Source of the DNA: an uncultured Candidatus Melainabacteria bacterium
GTDB taxonomy: Bacteria > Cyanobacteriota > Vampirovibrionia > Gastranaerophilales > Gastranaerophilaceae
Direction of reading: 5' to 3'
Assembly (NCBI GenBank): GCA_946622835.1
Contig: CAMOQI010000002.1
Location: 1-26,055, forward strand
DNA: 26,055 nt
Both the position numbers and the translations under genes were made by a program. Shown in pieces: positions 7,781 to 16,700 of the stretch (position 1 is the stretch's first letter; each line of letters opens with the position of its first letter). Below the pieces are notes generated by a model. The model saw nothing but the letters and a program-made list of their open reading frames with translations, was not told the DNA's origin and did no database searches.

Positions 7781-8173
7781 ATGGATTATACTTTTTTTAT
7801 AAAAAATAGATTTTTAAACAGCTCTGTTGGTGATTTTACAAACGATTTTGAAAAAACCGACTACAAAGGGTTTGAAAAAATTGTTTCCAAAAACACTATT
7901 TGGGGCATGGGTAAAATTGCAATAAAGGTGTGCCGCAAAGAAGTACAATCCATCTTTGGAAAAATAGACGGAATTGAACTCAAAGATACCCAAAATCCAA
8001 CCGAAATCCGCAAAGACGGATATGTTGATAAAGATGAATTATATCAATTGATTAAAACCAGCTACGAAGATACAAAAGGTGAAAAAATTAACGACGAAAA
8101 AATCTCAAAAATGACTATACGTGAAGCTGTTGATATAATTATTAATTATTTTAGTAAACAAGATGATAAATAG
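7781..8173 (+). CDS. Hypothetical protein with a degenerate EF-hand-like loop (130 aa)
   Basis: I do not recognise this protein as a family. The start is ATG 7781 with AAGGGG 5 nt upstream. It is soluble and Lys/Asp/Glu-rich, with no signal peptide or membrane segment. Around residues 72-90 a KDGYVDKDELYQLI segment resembles the second half of an EF-hand loop: Asp, Gly, hydrophobic, Asp and a final Glu at the expected spacing. The first two acidic ligands are replaced (Glu and Arg), so calcium binding is doubtful. The N-terminus (DYTFFIKNRFLNSSVGDF) is unlike export signals. It is a single gene between pgeF and the rpoB promoter, with no clear terminator after it. Confidence 0.7.
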   Translation: MDYTFFIKNRFLNSSVGDFTNDFEKTDYKGFEKIVSKNTIWGMGKIAIKVCRKEVQSIFGKIDGIELKDTQNPTEIRKDGYVDKDELYQLIKTSYEDTKGEKINDEKISKMTIREAVDIIINYFSKQDDK

Positions 8174-8505
8174 ATACATAGGCACAGCAATACCCAAACC
8201 GTAACAACTTACCCTACTCATCAAACTTATCCTGCGCAATAAAATCGTTACAAAAATTTACAAAAATTATTTAAAAATAACAAGTGTATGCTTGACTACA
8301 AATATTGAAGTACTACTATAGAAGAACATGCAAATGTAGAGTCGGGCAAAGTGTGCGTTAAGCCCTAAACAAAGAATATACGCGGCTTTTGCAGATTTTT
8401 ACAACTATCGTAAAATTGCATTTTTCCGTCAAATATGACGGGGGTTTACAGCCTTAAGTTAGAAAAAAGATTTTAGTAGTACACCATTTAAAATGAGGTG
8501 AATTG
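8174..8505 (+). other. Intergenic region: rpoB promoter and about 180-nt leader
   Basis: No gene is visible in this 332-nt gap. The first 110 nt are AT-rich and featureless apart from ATCAAACTTAT (8220-8230), an 11-mer that also occurs in the rpoC1-rpoC2 gap. A promoter follows at 8292-8319, then a leader of about 180 nt. The leader holds CCGTCA (8426-8431) pairing with TGACGG (8436-8441) around a 4-nt loop, preceded by AAAAT-TGC-ATTTT. Further upstream GCGT (8355-8358) can pair with ACGC (8380-8383), and AAGCC (8360-8364) with GGCTT (8384-8388), in a crossed or mutually exclusive arrangement. A long structured leader before rpoB suggests post-transcriptional control, but it matches no leader that I can name. 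Confidence 0.5.
8292..8319 (+). promoter_or_regulatory. rpoB operon promoter
   Basis: TTGACT (8292-8297) and TACTAT (8314-8319) are separated by 16 nt. TATAGA at 8317-8322 is an alternative -10 with a 19-nt spacer. This is the best sigma70-type match in the gap and predicts transcription starting near 8326, giving a leader of about 180 nt. Confidence 0.6.
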
Positions 8506-11500
8506 ATGTCTGAGACAAAATATGCAAAAAGGGTAACACCGATGGGTATTCCCCATACTCGTTTGGATGATTTACCGGACCTTATTGAAGTGCAAAAAAA
8601 ATCGTTTGAATGGTTCTTAAAAGAAGGTTTGAAAGAAGAATTACTTTCATTTTCTCCTATTAAAGACTATACAGGCAGATTAGAGTTGCATTTCTTACCA
8701 AATTACACATTCGACAATGCAAAATACACTGTCGAAGAAGCAAGAATTCATGACGCAACTTATGCAAAACAATTACGCGTTATGATCAGATTAGTTAACC
8801 GTGACAGCGGGGAAATCAAAGAACAAGAAGTCTATATCGGCGATATCCCGACAATGACTGACAAAGGTACATTTATTGTAAACGGCGCAGAACGTGTAAT
8901 CGTATCACAAATCGTTCGTTCTCCGGGGGTTTACTTCAAATGCGACCCGTCTCCTACAGGAAAACGTTTATACAACGCTACAATGATTCCTAACCGCGGA
9001 GCATGGTTGAAAATCGAAACAGATTCTAATGATATTATCCACGTTAAGATTGATAAAAACAGAAAAATCTTAGCTACAACTTTATTAAAAGCTATGGGTA
9101 TCACTGTTTCTGAAATGGAATCAAAATTCACACACTTTGAATTTTTGAAAAAGACTCTTGAAAAAGACTCTACAGAAACAACAGATGAAGCATTAATCGA
9201 GTTGTACAAAAAATTAAGACCGGGAGATCCCGCATCTCCACAAGGCGGACGTCAAATCTTAGAATCAAGATTCTTTGATGAAAAGAAATATGACATCGGT
9301 CGTGTCGGTCGTTATAAATTAAATAAAAAATTAAACTTAAATATTCCTAATAATCAAAGAACATTAACGGTTGAAGATATCGTATCAACAATCGAATATC
9401 TGATTAATTTAACATACGATGAAGGTCAATTGGATGATATTGACCACTTAGGAAACAGAAGAATCCGCTCCGTTGGTGAATTATTACAAAACCAATTCAG
9501 AGTCGGTCTTTCAAGAATCGAAAGAATAGTAAAGGAAAGAATGACTCTTCAGGATTCCGAAACTTTAACTCCGTTGAACTTATTAAATACAAAGCCATTG
9601 ATTGCTTCATTAAAAGAATTCTTCGGAAGTTCACAATTATCACAATTTATGGATCAAACAAACCCGTTGGCTGAATTAACACACAAACGTCGTATTTCGG
9701 CATTAGGGCCGGGTGGTCTTCAAAGAGAACGTGCAGGGTTCGCTGTTCGTGATATTCACCCTTCACACTATGGACGTATTTGTCCGATTGAAACACCTGA
9801 AGGACCTAACGCAGGTTTGATAGGTTCATTGGCAACACACGCTAAAGTTAACGATTACGGATTTGTTGAATCTCCGTTCTTCGTTGTAAAAGACGGTGTT
9901 GTAACTGATGAAGTTGTTTATATGACAGCAGACGCAGACGAAAACTTCCGTTGCGCTCCTGCTGATGTCAAATTAACTAAGGATAGAAAATTTGTAGACA
10001 AAGTTGTTCCTGCAAGATATCGTTCGGAATTTATTATGTGCGAATCTTCAAAGATTGACTATGTCGGGGTTTGCCCAATTCAAATTATTTCTGTCGCAAC
10101 TTCAATGATTCCGTTTATTGAACACGACGATGCTAACCGTGCATTGATGGGTTCAAACATGCAACGTCAAGCAGTACCTCTTTTGATTACGCAAAGGCCA
10201 AGAGTTGGTACCGGTCTTGAATCTCGTGTTGCAAAAGACTCAGGAATGGTTGTAATTGCAGATGTTAACGGTACTGTTGAAAGAGTTGTAGGTGAAGAAA
10301 TCGTTGTTCGCGATCAACACAACAAACCGCACATCTATACATTGATGAAATATGTAAGATCTAACCAAGATACTTGTATTAACCAAAGACCTTTGGTTCA
10401 CGAAGGCGACAAAGTTAAAGTCGGTGATGTAATCGCAGATGGAGCTTCAACTTGCGGCGGTGAACTTTCGTTAGGTAAAAACATTTTGGTTGCATATATG
10501 CCTTGGGAAGGTTATAACTTCGAAGATGCGATTCTTTTATCAGAAAGATGCGTACACGATGACATCTTCACATCATTACACATTGAAAAACTCGAAATAG
10601 AAGCTCGTCAGACTAAATTAGGACCTGAAGAAATTACCCGAGAAATTCCGAATGTATCTGAAGATGCACTTCGTCATTTGGATGAAAGAGGTATTGTCAG
10701 AATTGGTGCCAGAGTCTACGCTGATGATATTTTGGTTGGTAAAGTTACACCAAAAGGTGAATCTGAGCATCCGCCTGAAGAAAAATTATTGAGAGCAATT
10801 TTTGCCGAAAAAGCAAGAGATGTAAAAGATAATTCTCTTCGTGTTCCTCACGGAGAAGGCGGAAGAGTACTTGACGTAAAAGTATTTGACAGAGAAAAAG
10901 GTGATGAATTACCACCGGGAGCAAATACAGTTATCAGAGTTTATATCGCACAAAAACGTAAGGTTTCTGTCGGGGATAAACTTTCAGGACGTCACGGTAA
11001 TAAAGGTATTGTATCTCGTATATTACCAAAAGAAGATATGCCGTTCTTGCCTGACGGAACCCCTGTTGATATCGTATTGAACCCGCTTGGTGTTCCTTCT
11101 CGTATGAATGTTGGTCAAACTTATGAATTATTATTAGGTTTGGCGGCATACCTGACAGGAAATTACTATGAAGCACCGTCATTTGATGAAATGTACGGCG
11201 AAAACCAATCAGAAATCGCAACAAAAGCCGAACTTTTAAAAGGTATTAAAGATTCAGGCTGCGACTGGGTTGGAGAAGACGGTAAGGTAATGCTTATTGA
11301 CGGTAGAACCGGTGAACCGTTCGACAGACCTGTTGCTGTTGGTTTGACATACTTCTTGAAACTTGTCCACCTTGTTGATGATAAAATTCACGCAAGATCA
11401 ACCGGACCATACTCACTTGTAACCCAACAACCTTTGGGTGGTAAGGCACAATTTGGCGGACAAAGATTCGGGGAAATGGAAGTTTGGGCATTGGAAGCGT

Positions 11501-11823
11501 ACGGTGCTGCTTATACTCTGCAAGAAATGTTAACAATCAAATCAGATGATGTTAACGGACGTAACAGAGCTTATGAAGCTATCGTTAAAGGTGACAATAT
11601 CCCAAGACCGGGTATTCCTGAGTCATTCAAGGTACTTGTAAGAGAATTACAAAGTATTGGTTTAGATATAACAGTAGCGAAAAAAGACGGTCAGGAAGTA
11701 GACTTGATGACAGATATGGACGACTTAAGAAAAGCCGCACCAAAACGTACACTGTCAGATGTTGATTCAGAGTTATTGAATATCAATTTCTTTGAAACAC
11801 CGACCACTTTTGGCGATTTATAG
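8506..11823 (+). CDS. rpoB: RNA polymerase beta subunit
   Basis: RpoB forms one pincer of the RNA polymerase core and much of the active-site and rifampicin pocket. At 1105 aa it has the compact cyanobacterial length, without the large insertions of the E. coli subunit. The rifampicin region is intact near residues 374-402 (SSQLSQFMDQTNPLAELTHK, then RRISALGPGG). The residues equivalent to E. coli D516, H526 and S531 are wild type, so no classical resistance change is seen. Later conserved blocks include GENILVAYMPW-like GKNILVAYMPWEGYNFEDAI, KVSVGDKLSGRHGNKG and PLGGKAQFGGQRFGEMEVWA. The start is ATG 8506 (MSETKYAKRV) with GAGGTG 5 nt upstream; a TTG at 8503 is ignored. It is first in rpoB-rpoC1-rpoC2; no rplKAJL genes precede it. 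Confidence 0.99.
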   Translation: MSETKYAKRVTPMGIPHTRLDDLPDLIEVQKKSFEWFLKEGLKEELLSFSPIKDYTGRLELHFLPNYTFDNAKYTVEEARIHDATYAKQLRVMIRLVNRDSGEIKEQEVYIGDIPTMTDKGTFIVNGAERVIVSQIVRSPGVYFKCDPSPTGKRLYNATMIPNRGAWLKIETDSNDIIHVKIDKNRKILATTLLKAMGITVSEMESKFTHFEFLKKTLEKDSTETTDEALIELYKKLRPGDPASPQGGRQILESRFFDEKKYDIGRVGRYKLNKKLNLNIPNNQRTLTVEDIVSTIEYLINLTYDEGQLDDIDHLGNRRIRSVGELLQNQFRVGLSRIERIVKERMTLQDSETLTPLNLLNTKPLIASLKEFFGSSQLSQFMDQTNPLAELTHKRRISALGPGGLQRERAGFAVRDIHPSHYGRICPIETPEGPNAGLIGSLATHAKVNDYGFVESPFFVVKDGVVTDEVVYMTADADENFRCAPADVKLTKDRKFVDKVVPARYRSEFIMCESSKIDYVGVCPIQIISVATSMIPFIEHDDANRALMGSNMQRQAVPLLITQRPRVGTGLESRVAKDSGMVVIADVNGTVERVVGEEIVVRDQHNKPHIYTLMKYVRSNQDTCINQRPLVHEGDKVKVGDVIADGASTCGGELSLGKNILVAYMPWEGYNFEDAILLSERCVHDDIFTSLHIEKLEIEARQTKLGPEEITREIPNVSEDALRHLDERGIVRIGARVYADDILVGKVTPKGESEHPPEEKLLRAIFAEKARDVKDNSLRVPHGEGGRVLDVKVFDREKGDELPPGANTVIRVYIAQKRKVSVGDKLSGRHGNKGIVSRILPKEDMPFLPDGTPVDIVLNPLGVPSRMNVGQTYELLLGLAAYLTGNYYEAPSFDEMYGENQSEIATKAELLKGIKDSGCDWVGEDGKVMLIDGRTGEPFDRPVAVGLTYFLKLVHLVDDKIHARSTGPYSLVTQQPLGGKAQFGGQRFGEMEVWALEAYGAAYTLQEMLTIKSDDVNGRNRAYEAIVKGDNIPRPGIPESFKVLVRELQSIGLDITVAKKDGQEVDLMTDMDDLRKAAPKRTLSDVDSELLNINFFETPTTFGDL

Positions 11824-11831
11824 TAGATTAC

Positions 11832-11882
11832 AACCCCTCCCCCTTGAGGGAGGGTCGAAATCTTTGATTTCGGGGTGGGGTT
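11832..11882. repeat. Palindromic repeat between rpoB and rpoC1
   Basis: AACCCC-T-CCCC (11832-11842) pairs with GGGG-T-GGGGTT (11872-11882) apart from one T-T mismatch. Inside, GAAATC (11857-11862) pairs with GATTTC (11866-11871) around TTT. An alternative hairpin pairs CCCTCCC (11835-11841) with GGGAGGG (11848-11854). No T run follows, so it is not a standard terminator. The GC-rich palindrome differs from its AT-rich neighbours and resembles a dispersed repeat inserted just after the rpoB stop. Confidence 0.75.
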
Positions 11883-11915
11883 ATTCCTACCGTAAAGAAA
11901 AGGAGAAAATGACAA

Positions 11916-13625
11916 ATGTCAACAAGCATAGATTATTTTGATTATATACGAATAAGTATTGCCTCTCCGGACAGAATACTTCAATGGTCGCACGGCGAAG
12001 TTACTAAACCGGAAACAATTAATTATCGTACATTAAAACCGGAAAGAGACGGTTTATTCTGCGAAAGGATTTTCGGGCCTACAAAAGACTGGGAATGCTA
12101 TTGCGGTAAGTATAAAAGAGTGAGACATAAAGGTATTATCTGTGAACGCTGCGGTGTTGAAGTTACCGATTCAAAAGTAAGACGTCACAGAATGGGTCAC
12201 ATTAAACTTGCTGCCCCTGTTTCACATATTTGGTTCTTGAAAGGTATACCATCATATTTGGGTTTACTTTTGGATATGACATTAAAAGATTTGGAACAGA
12301 TTATCTATTTTAACAGCTATGTTGTAATAGATGCAGGTGACAGCGAATTTAAAAAACTTCAGCTTCTTACAGAAGAAGAATACGAAGATTATATGGCAGA
12401 AAACGAAGAATCTACCCTAAAAGTAGGTATTGGTGCAGAAGCCATAAAGGAACTTTTATCAGAAGTTGATATTAAAACATTGGCAGAAGAAATCAGATCC
12501 GAATTAGCAGAAGGAACAACCTCTGTTCAAAAGAAAGCTAAATTAATTAAGAGATTGAGATTATTGGATTCGTTGATTTCATCAGAAACAAATCCGACTT
12601 GGATGATTATGGATATACTTCCTGTAACACCTCCGGATTTAAGACCGATGGTACAATTAGACGGCGGACGTTTTGCAACATCAGATTTAAATGATTTGTA
12701 CAGACGTGTAATTAACAGAAATAACCGTTTACAAAGACTATTGGAAATGGGCGCTCCTGAAATTATTGTCAGAAACGAAAAAAGAATGCTTCAAGAAGCA
12801 GTAGACGCTTTAATTGATAACGGACGCCGAGGAAGAACCGTTGTCGGACCTAATAACAGAGCGTTAAAATCGTTATCTAACATTATTGAAGGTAAACAAG
12901 GTCGTTTCCGTCAAAACTTGTTAGGTAAACGTGTTGACTACTCAGGTCGTTCTGTTATCGTTGTAGGTCCTACATTGCAACTGAACCAATGCGGTTTGCC
13001 TAAAGAAATGGCGATTGAATTATTCAAACCGTTTGTTGTTAATAAACTTATTGAAAGAGGATACGTTCAAAATATTAAATCTGCTAAGAAGAAAATTGAA
13101 AGATCCGAACACATTGTTTGGGATATCTTAGAAGAGGTAATTGACGGACACCCTGTAATGTTGAACAGAGCACCGACACTTCACAGACTGGGTATTCAAG
13201 CATTTGAACCGAAATTGGTTGAAGGACGTGCGATTCAACTTCACCCGTTAGCATGTACAGCATTCAACGCTGATTTTGACGGTGACCAAATGGCTGTTCA
13301 CGTACCGCTTTCTATTGAAGCTCAAGCAGAAGCAAGAATGTTAATGCTTGCAACTAACAACTTACTTGCTCCGGCTAACGGTAAACCAATTGTTACACCA
13401 TCTCAAGATATGGTTCTTGGTATGTATTACTTGACAACAATTAAAGATCAAGAACAAGAAACCAAAGGTTATTTCTACAATTTTGCAGATGCAATTTCCG
13501 CATACGAAGTCGGAGTTATTAACCTTCATGACAAAATCATCGTCAGAGATGAAGAAAACAACAGATTGGAAACTACTGTCGGAAGAATAATTTTCAACGA
13601 AGAAGTAAGAAAAGCGTTAGTATAA
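11916..13625 (+). CDS. rpoC1: RNA polymerase beta' N-terminal half (gamma subunit, RpoC1)
   Basis: RpoC1 carries the clamp and catalytic centre of the split beta' subunit. The N-terminal zinc ribbon is present near residues 59-83 (CYCGKYKRV...CERCG, four Cys). The catalytic magnesium loop NADFDGDQMAVH lies near residues 451-462 with all three Asp. PVTPPDLRPMVQLDGGRFAT and GKRVDYSGRSVIVVGP are further beta' signatures. The 569-aa protein ends at ETTVGRIIFNEEVRKALV, the point where unsplit beta' continues into the part encoded by the next gene. The start is ATG 11916; AAAGGAG lies 10 nt upstream. It follows rpoB after a palindromic repeat and precedes rpoC2 by 165 nt. The split is a cyanobacterial-lineage trait, not a frameshift: both halves have their own start, stop and SD. 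Confidence 0.98.
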   Translation: MSTSIDYFDYIRISIASPDRILQWSHGEVTKPETINYRTLKPERDGLFCERIFGPTKDWECYCGKYKRVRHKGIICERCGVEVTDSKVRRHRMGHIKLAAPVSHIWFLKGIPSYLGLLLDMTLKDLEQIIYFNSYVVIDAGDSEFKKLQLLTEEEYEDYMAENEESTLKVGIGAEAIKELLSEVDIKTLAEEIRSELAEGTTSVQKKAKLIKRLRLLDSLISSETNPTWMIMDILPVTPPDLRPMVQLDGGRFATSDLNDLYRRVINRNNRLQRLLEMGAPEIIVRNEKRMLQEAVDALIDNGRRGRTVVGPNNRALKSLSNIIEGKQGRFRQNLLGKRVDYSGRSVIVVGPTLQLNQCGLPKEMAIELFKPFVVNKLIERGYVQNIKSAKKKIERSEHIVWDILEEVIDGHPVMLNRAPTLHRLGIQAFEPKLVEGRAIQLHPLACTAFNADFDGDQMAVHVPLSIEAQAEARMLMLATNNLLAPANGKPIVTPSQDMVLGMYYLTTIKDQEQETKGYFYNFADAISAYEVGVINLHDKIIVRDEENNRLETTVGRIIFNEEVRKALV

Positions 13626-13648
13626 AATTAAGTAGGATAAGTATGCAA

Positions 13649-13767
13649 GTTTGATAAGCAGATAAGTTCTTTATGTTAATTAGAATTTATAACTGCAAGT
13701 AATAAGAAAAAATTTGAATAACTGAAATGAACTTATCAAACTTATAAACTTATCAAACCTATCAAAC
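13649..13767 (+). repeat. 9-nt tandem repeat and long-range inverted repeat in the rpoC1-rpoC2 gap
   Basis: Four tandem units with a period of 8-9 nt lie just before rpoC2: CTTATCAAA (13732), CTTATAAA (13741), CTTATCAAA (13749) and CCTATCAAA (13758). Their complements lie upstream: GTTTGATAAG (13649-13658) matches CTTATCAAAC at 13749-13758, and GATAAGTTC (13661-13669) matches GAACTTATC at 13729-13737. The mRNA can therefore form a two-part long stem closing a loop of about 60 nt. The gap has no ORF. It may be a processing site, a translational spacer or simply a repeat tract. Confidence 0.65.
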
Positions 13768-13790
13768 TAAAACATAAAGGAAAAACTAAA

Positions 13791-16700
13791 ATGGAAAGAA
13801 CATATACAAATACTAAGAAAACTCCTGATTTCATTAACAAACAAATGGATAAAGGTTCTTTGAAAAAACTTTTAGGTCAAATGTATTTGGAATACGGCGG
13901 AGCAAAAGCTGCAGCATTAGCTAACGCTTTAAAAGATCTTGGTTACAAATATGCAACCAAGTCAGGCACCACTATTTCAATTGCTGACCTTTCAGTTCCG
14001 GAATCCAAAAAGGAATTGTTAAAATCAGCAGAAGAAGAAATTGAAAAATCTACAAACAGATATTTAAAAGGTGAAATCACCGAAGTTGAAAGATATACAA
14101 AAGTTATTGATACTTGGTCTGAAACAACTGCAAAATTAACAGAACAAGTTGTAGAAAACTTTGACAAATTAAATCCTGTATATATGATGGCATTCTCAGG
14201 AGCCCGCGGTAACTTATCACAAGTATCGCAGCTGGTTGGTATGAGAGGATTGATGGCAGACGCACAAGGTCAAATCATCGACTTACCGATTAAATCAAAC
14301 TTTAAAGAAGGCTTGTCCGTTACAGAATACATTATTTCATCATACGGTGCACGTAAAGGGCTTGTAGATACAGCATTAAAAACAGCCGACTCCGGATATT
14401 TGACCAGACGTTTGGTTGACGTTGCTCAAGATGTAATAATAAGAGCTGACGATTGCCACACTGAAAAATATATCAATATGCAATCTATCACTGACGGAGA
14501 TGTTGTAATAGTTCCGTTAATTGACAGATTATTAGGCAGAACCGTTGCTCAGGATATTGTAGATGCTGATGGTAATGTTCTTGTTGCAAACGGTACAACA
14601 ATGGACAGAAATGATATTAAAAAGATTTCAAGTCTTGATTTGAATGAATTAAAAGTTCGTTCAGGATTGACTTGCGGTCTTGAATACGGAGTTTGCCAAA
14701 AGTGTTACGGTTGGGCAATGACCACTCAAAAATTAGTTGATATCGGTGAAGCAATCGGTATTATCGCAGCTCAATCAATCGGGGAACCCGGAACACAGCT
14801 TACAATGAGAACCTTCCACACAGGCGGTGCGGTAGGTGTTAAAGAAGCTAAAAAAGAAATTCTTGCTCGTGAAGCGGGTACGGTTGTTTCAAAAATTAAA
14901 GCAAGAGAATTAAGAACCCGTCATGGTGATATTGTAAATGTTTCAATGTATGAAGCAGATATTGAAGTTAAAGGTGAAAAACGTACGACAAAATATCATA
15001 TTCCTGCGGGTGCAACATTATTTATTACTGATGGCATGAAGGTTGACAAGGGCTACAAAATGGCTGAACATGCTCCTTCATCTCAGGGTGATAGTTCTCG
15101 TTTGACGGAAAAAGCTACAAAAGATATTACAACTGATATTTCAGGTGAAGTCGTATTTGAAGATTTTAAAGCAGACGAAAAGAAAGACAGACAAGGAAAC
15201 ATTTCAAGAACCACTAATAAACAAGGCGTTATTTGGGTATTAGGCGGAGATGTTTATACTCTTCCGGGCGGTTCAAAAGTTCTTGTTGAAGACGGACAAA
15301 AAGTATCAGAAGGTGAAAAATTAGCAGAAACATTAACCATATCAGAACACGGCGGAGAAGTTCGTGTAGGTAACGATTTAGAAATAGAAGATGCTAAATT
15401 TGACGGTAAGAAAATCAAAAAGATTGTTCACGGTAAAGAATTGACAATTGTAATTGCATCTTTACAACCTAAAAATGCATCATTTGAACATACCAAAAAA
15501 GAACAAATCTGGACAGTTGATAAGACAGGTGAAAAATATATCGTTAAAGCTCCTGTTGATACAACAGTAGAAAACGGTATGATAATTGCCGAATTAATTA
15601 ACGATGATTGTGCAGTAACTTCATCAGGTGAAATCAGATATGTTGATGTTGAAGTTGATGAAAACCAAATCATTACAAAACCGGGTAAAGTAGTATTTAT
15701 TCCGGAAGAAATTCATCAAATTAACAAAGATTCAACATTAAAAATGGTAGAAAACGGAACTTCAGTTACAGCAGGAACAGAAGTTGTTAAGGACGTATAC
15801 TGCCATATAGACGGTATTGTTGAATTCAAAGAATACAACGATGTAATTCACGAAATTACAATCAGACCGGGACAAGTTCACACATTGTCAAGCATTTCAG
15901 AATTAAAAGTTGATGAAGGTGAAGTTATCAAAAAAGGTACTGTGATTGCTGACGGTATTAAAGCGAAAGCAACATCTATCGTTACAATTATGGATTCTTC
16001 AGTTGATGATTTGGCAGCACTTGATGATTTGGATGAAGAATTAGAAACATCCCTTTCATTAGATGATGATTCTATTACAAATCAACCTATCCAAATCTTA
16101 GTCAGACCGGTTCAAGTATTAGAAGTAAATGATAAGGATGTATCAATTGACTTTAATTCATCGGATGAATTAATAAACATCATTCCTGTCACACAACTGC
16201 AATACAAAGACGGCGCAAGAGTAAGAAATGTAGACGGCGCAACATTAACAAGAACAAGTTTGGTTCTCCAAATGCAAGGATACCTGTCACATCTTAAAGG
16301 TATGGTAGAACTTGATTCAAGAGGAGATTTGAGAATTGTTGTATTAGAAAACTTGATTGTACGCCGTGAATCAGAAGGAACAACTCATTCTTCATTACAA
16401 ACAGAACTTCTTGTTAAAAACGGCGAAACAATTGCTCCAAAAACACCTGTTGCAAAAACTCAAGTTCTTGCTATGCACGATGCTGTTGCATCTATCAAAG
16501 ATAACGAAGCTGAAGCAAGAAGATTGTTGTTAATTTCCGATAAATCTTCAACCGATGTAAAAATTAAAGGAAAAGCAACTGTTAAAAAAGGTGCATTTGT
16601 TAAAGCTGAAAGCGTTATAACCGAAAGCGGTGAAATATCTCCGGTTTCAGGTGTTGTAACAGCTATAAATAAAACAAGCATATCAATCAGAAACGGTCGT

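Noticed and set aside
8328..8339. Three-codon upstream frame (ATG CAA ATG TAG) in the rpoB leader
   Set aside because: It has no SD, and such a short frame is expected by chance. It is noted only as a possible leader element.
8174..8505. tRNA, 6S-like RNA or a known ribosomal-protein leader in the rpoB upstream gap
   Set aside because: No cloverleaf, TψC-like GTTCGA box or recognisable L10-binding kink-turn could be found by eye.
10934..11536. Minus-strand open frames of 80-96 codons inside rpoB
   Set aside because: They are antisense shadows of a strongly conserved gene, with no start signals of their own.
13732..13767. CRISPR-like array
   Set aside because: Units are 8-9 nt with no spacers and no cas genes nearby, so this is a simple tandem repeat.
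13626..13790. rpoC gap as a frameshift or pseudogene break
   Set aside because: Both halves have proper stops, starts and family-consistent ends at the known cyanobacterial split point, and 165 nt of noncoding repeat separates them.
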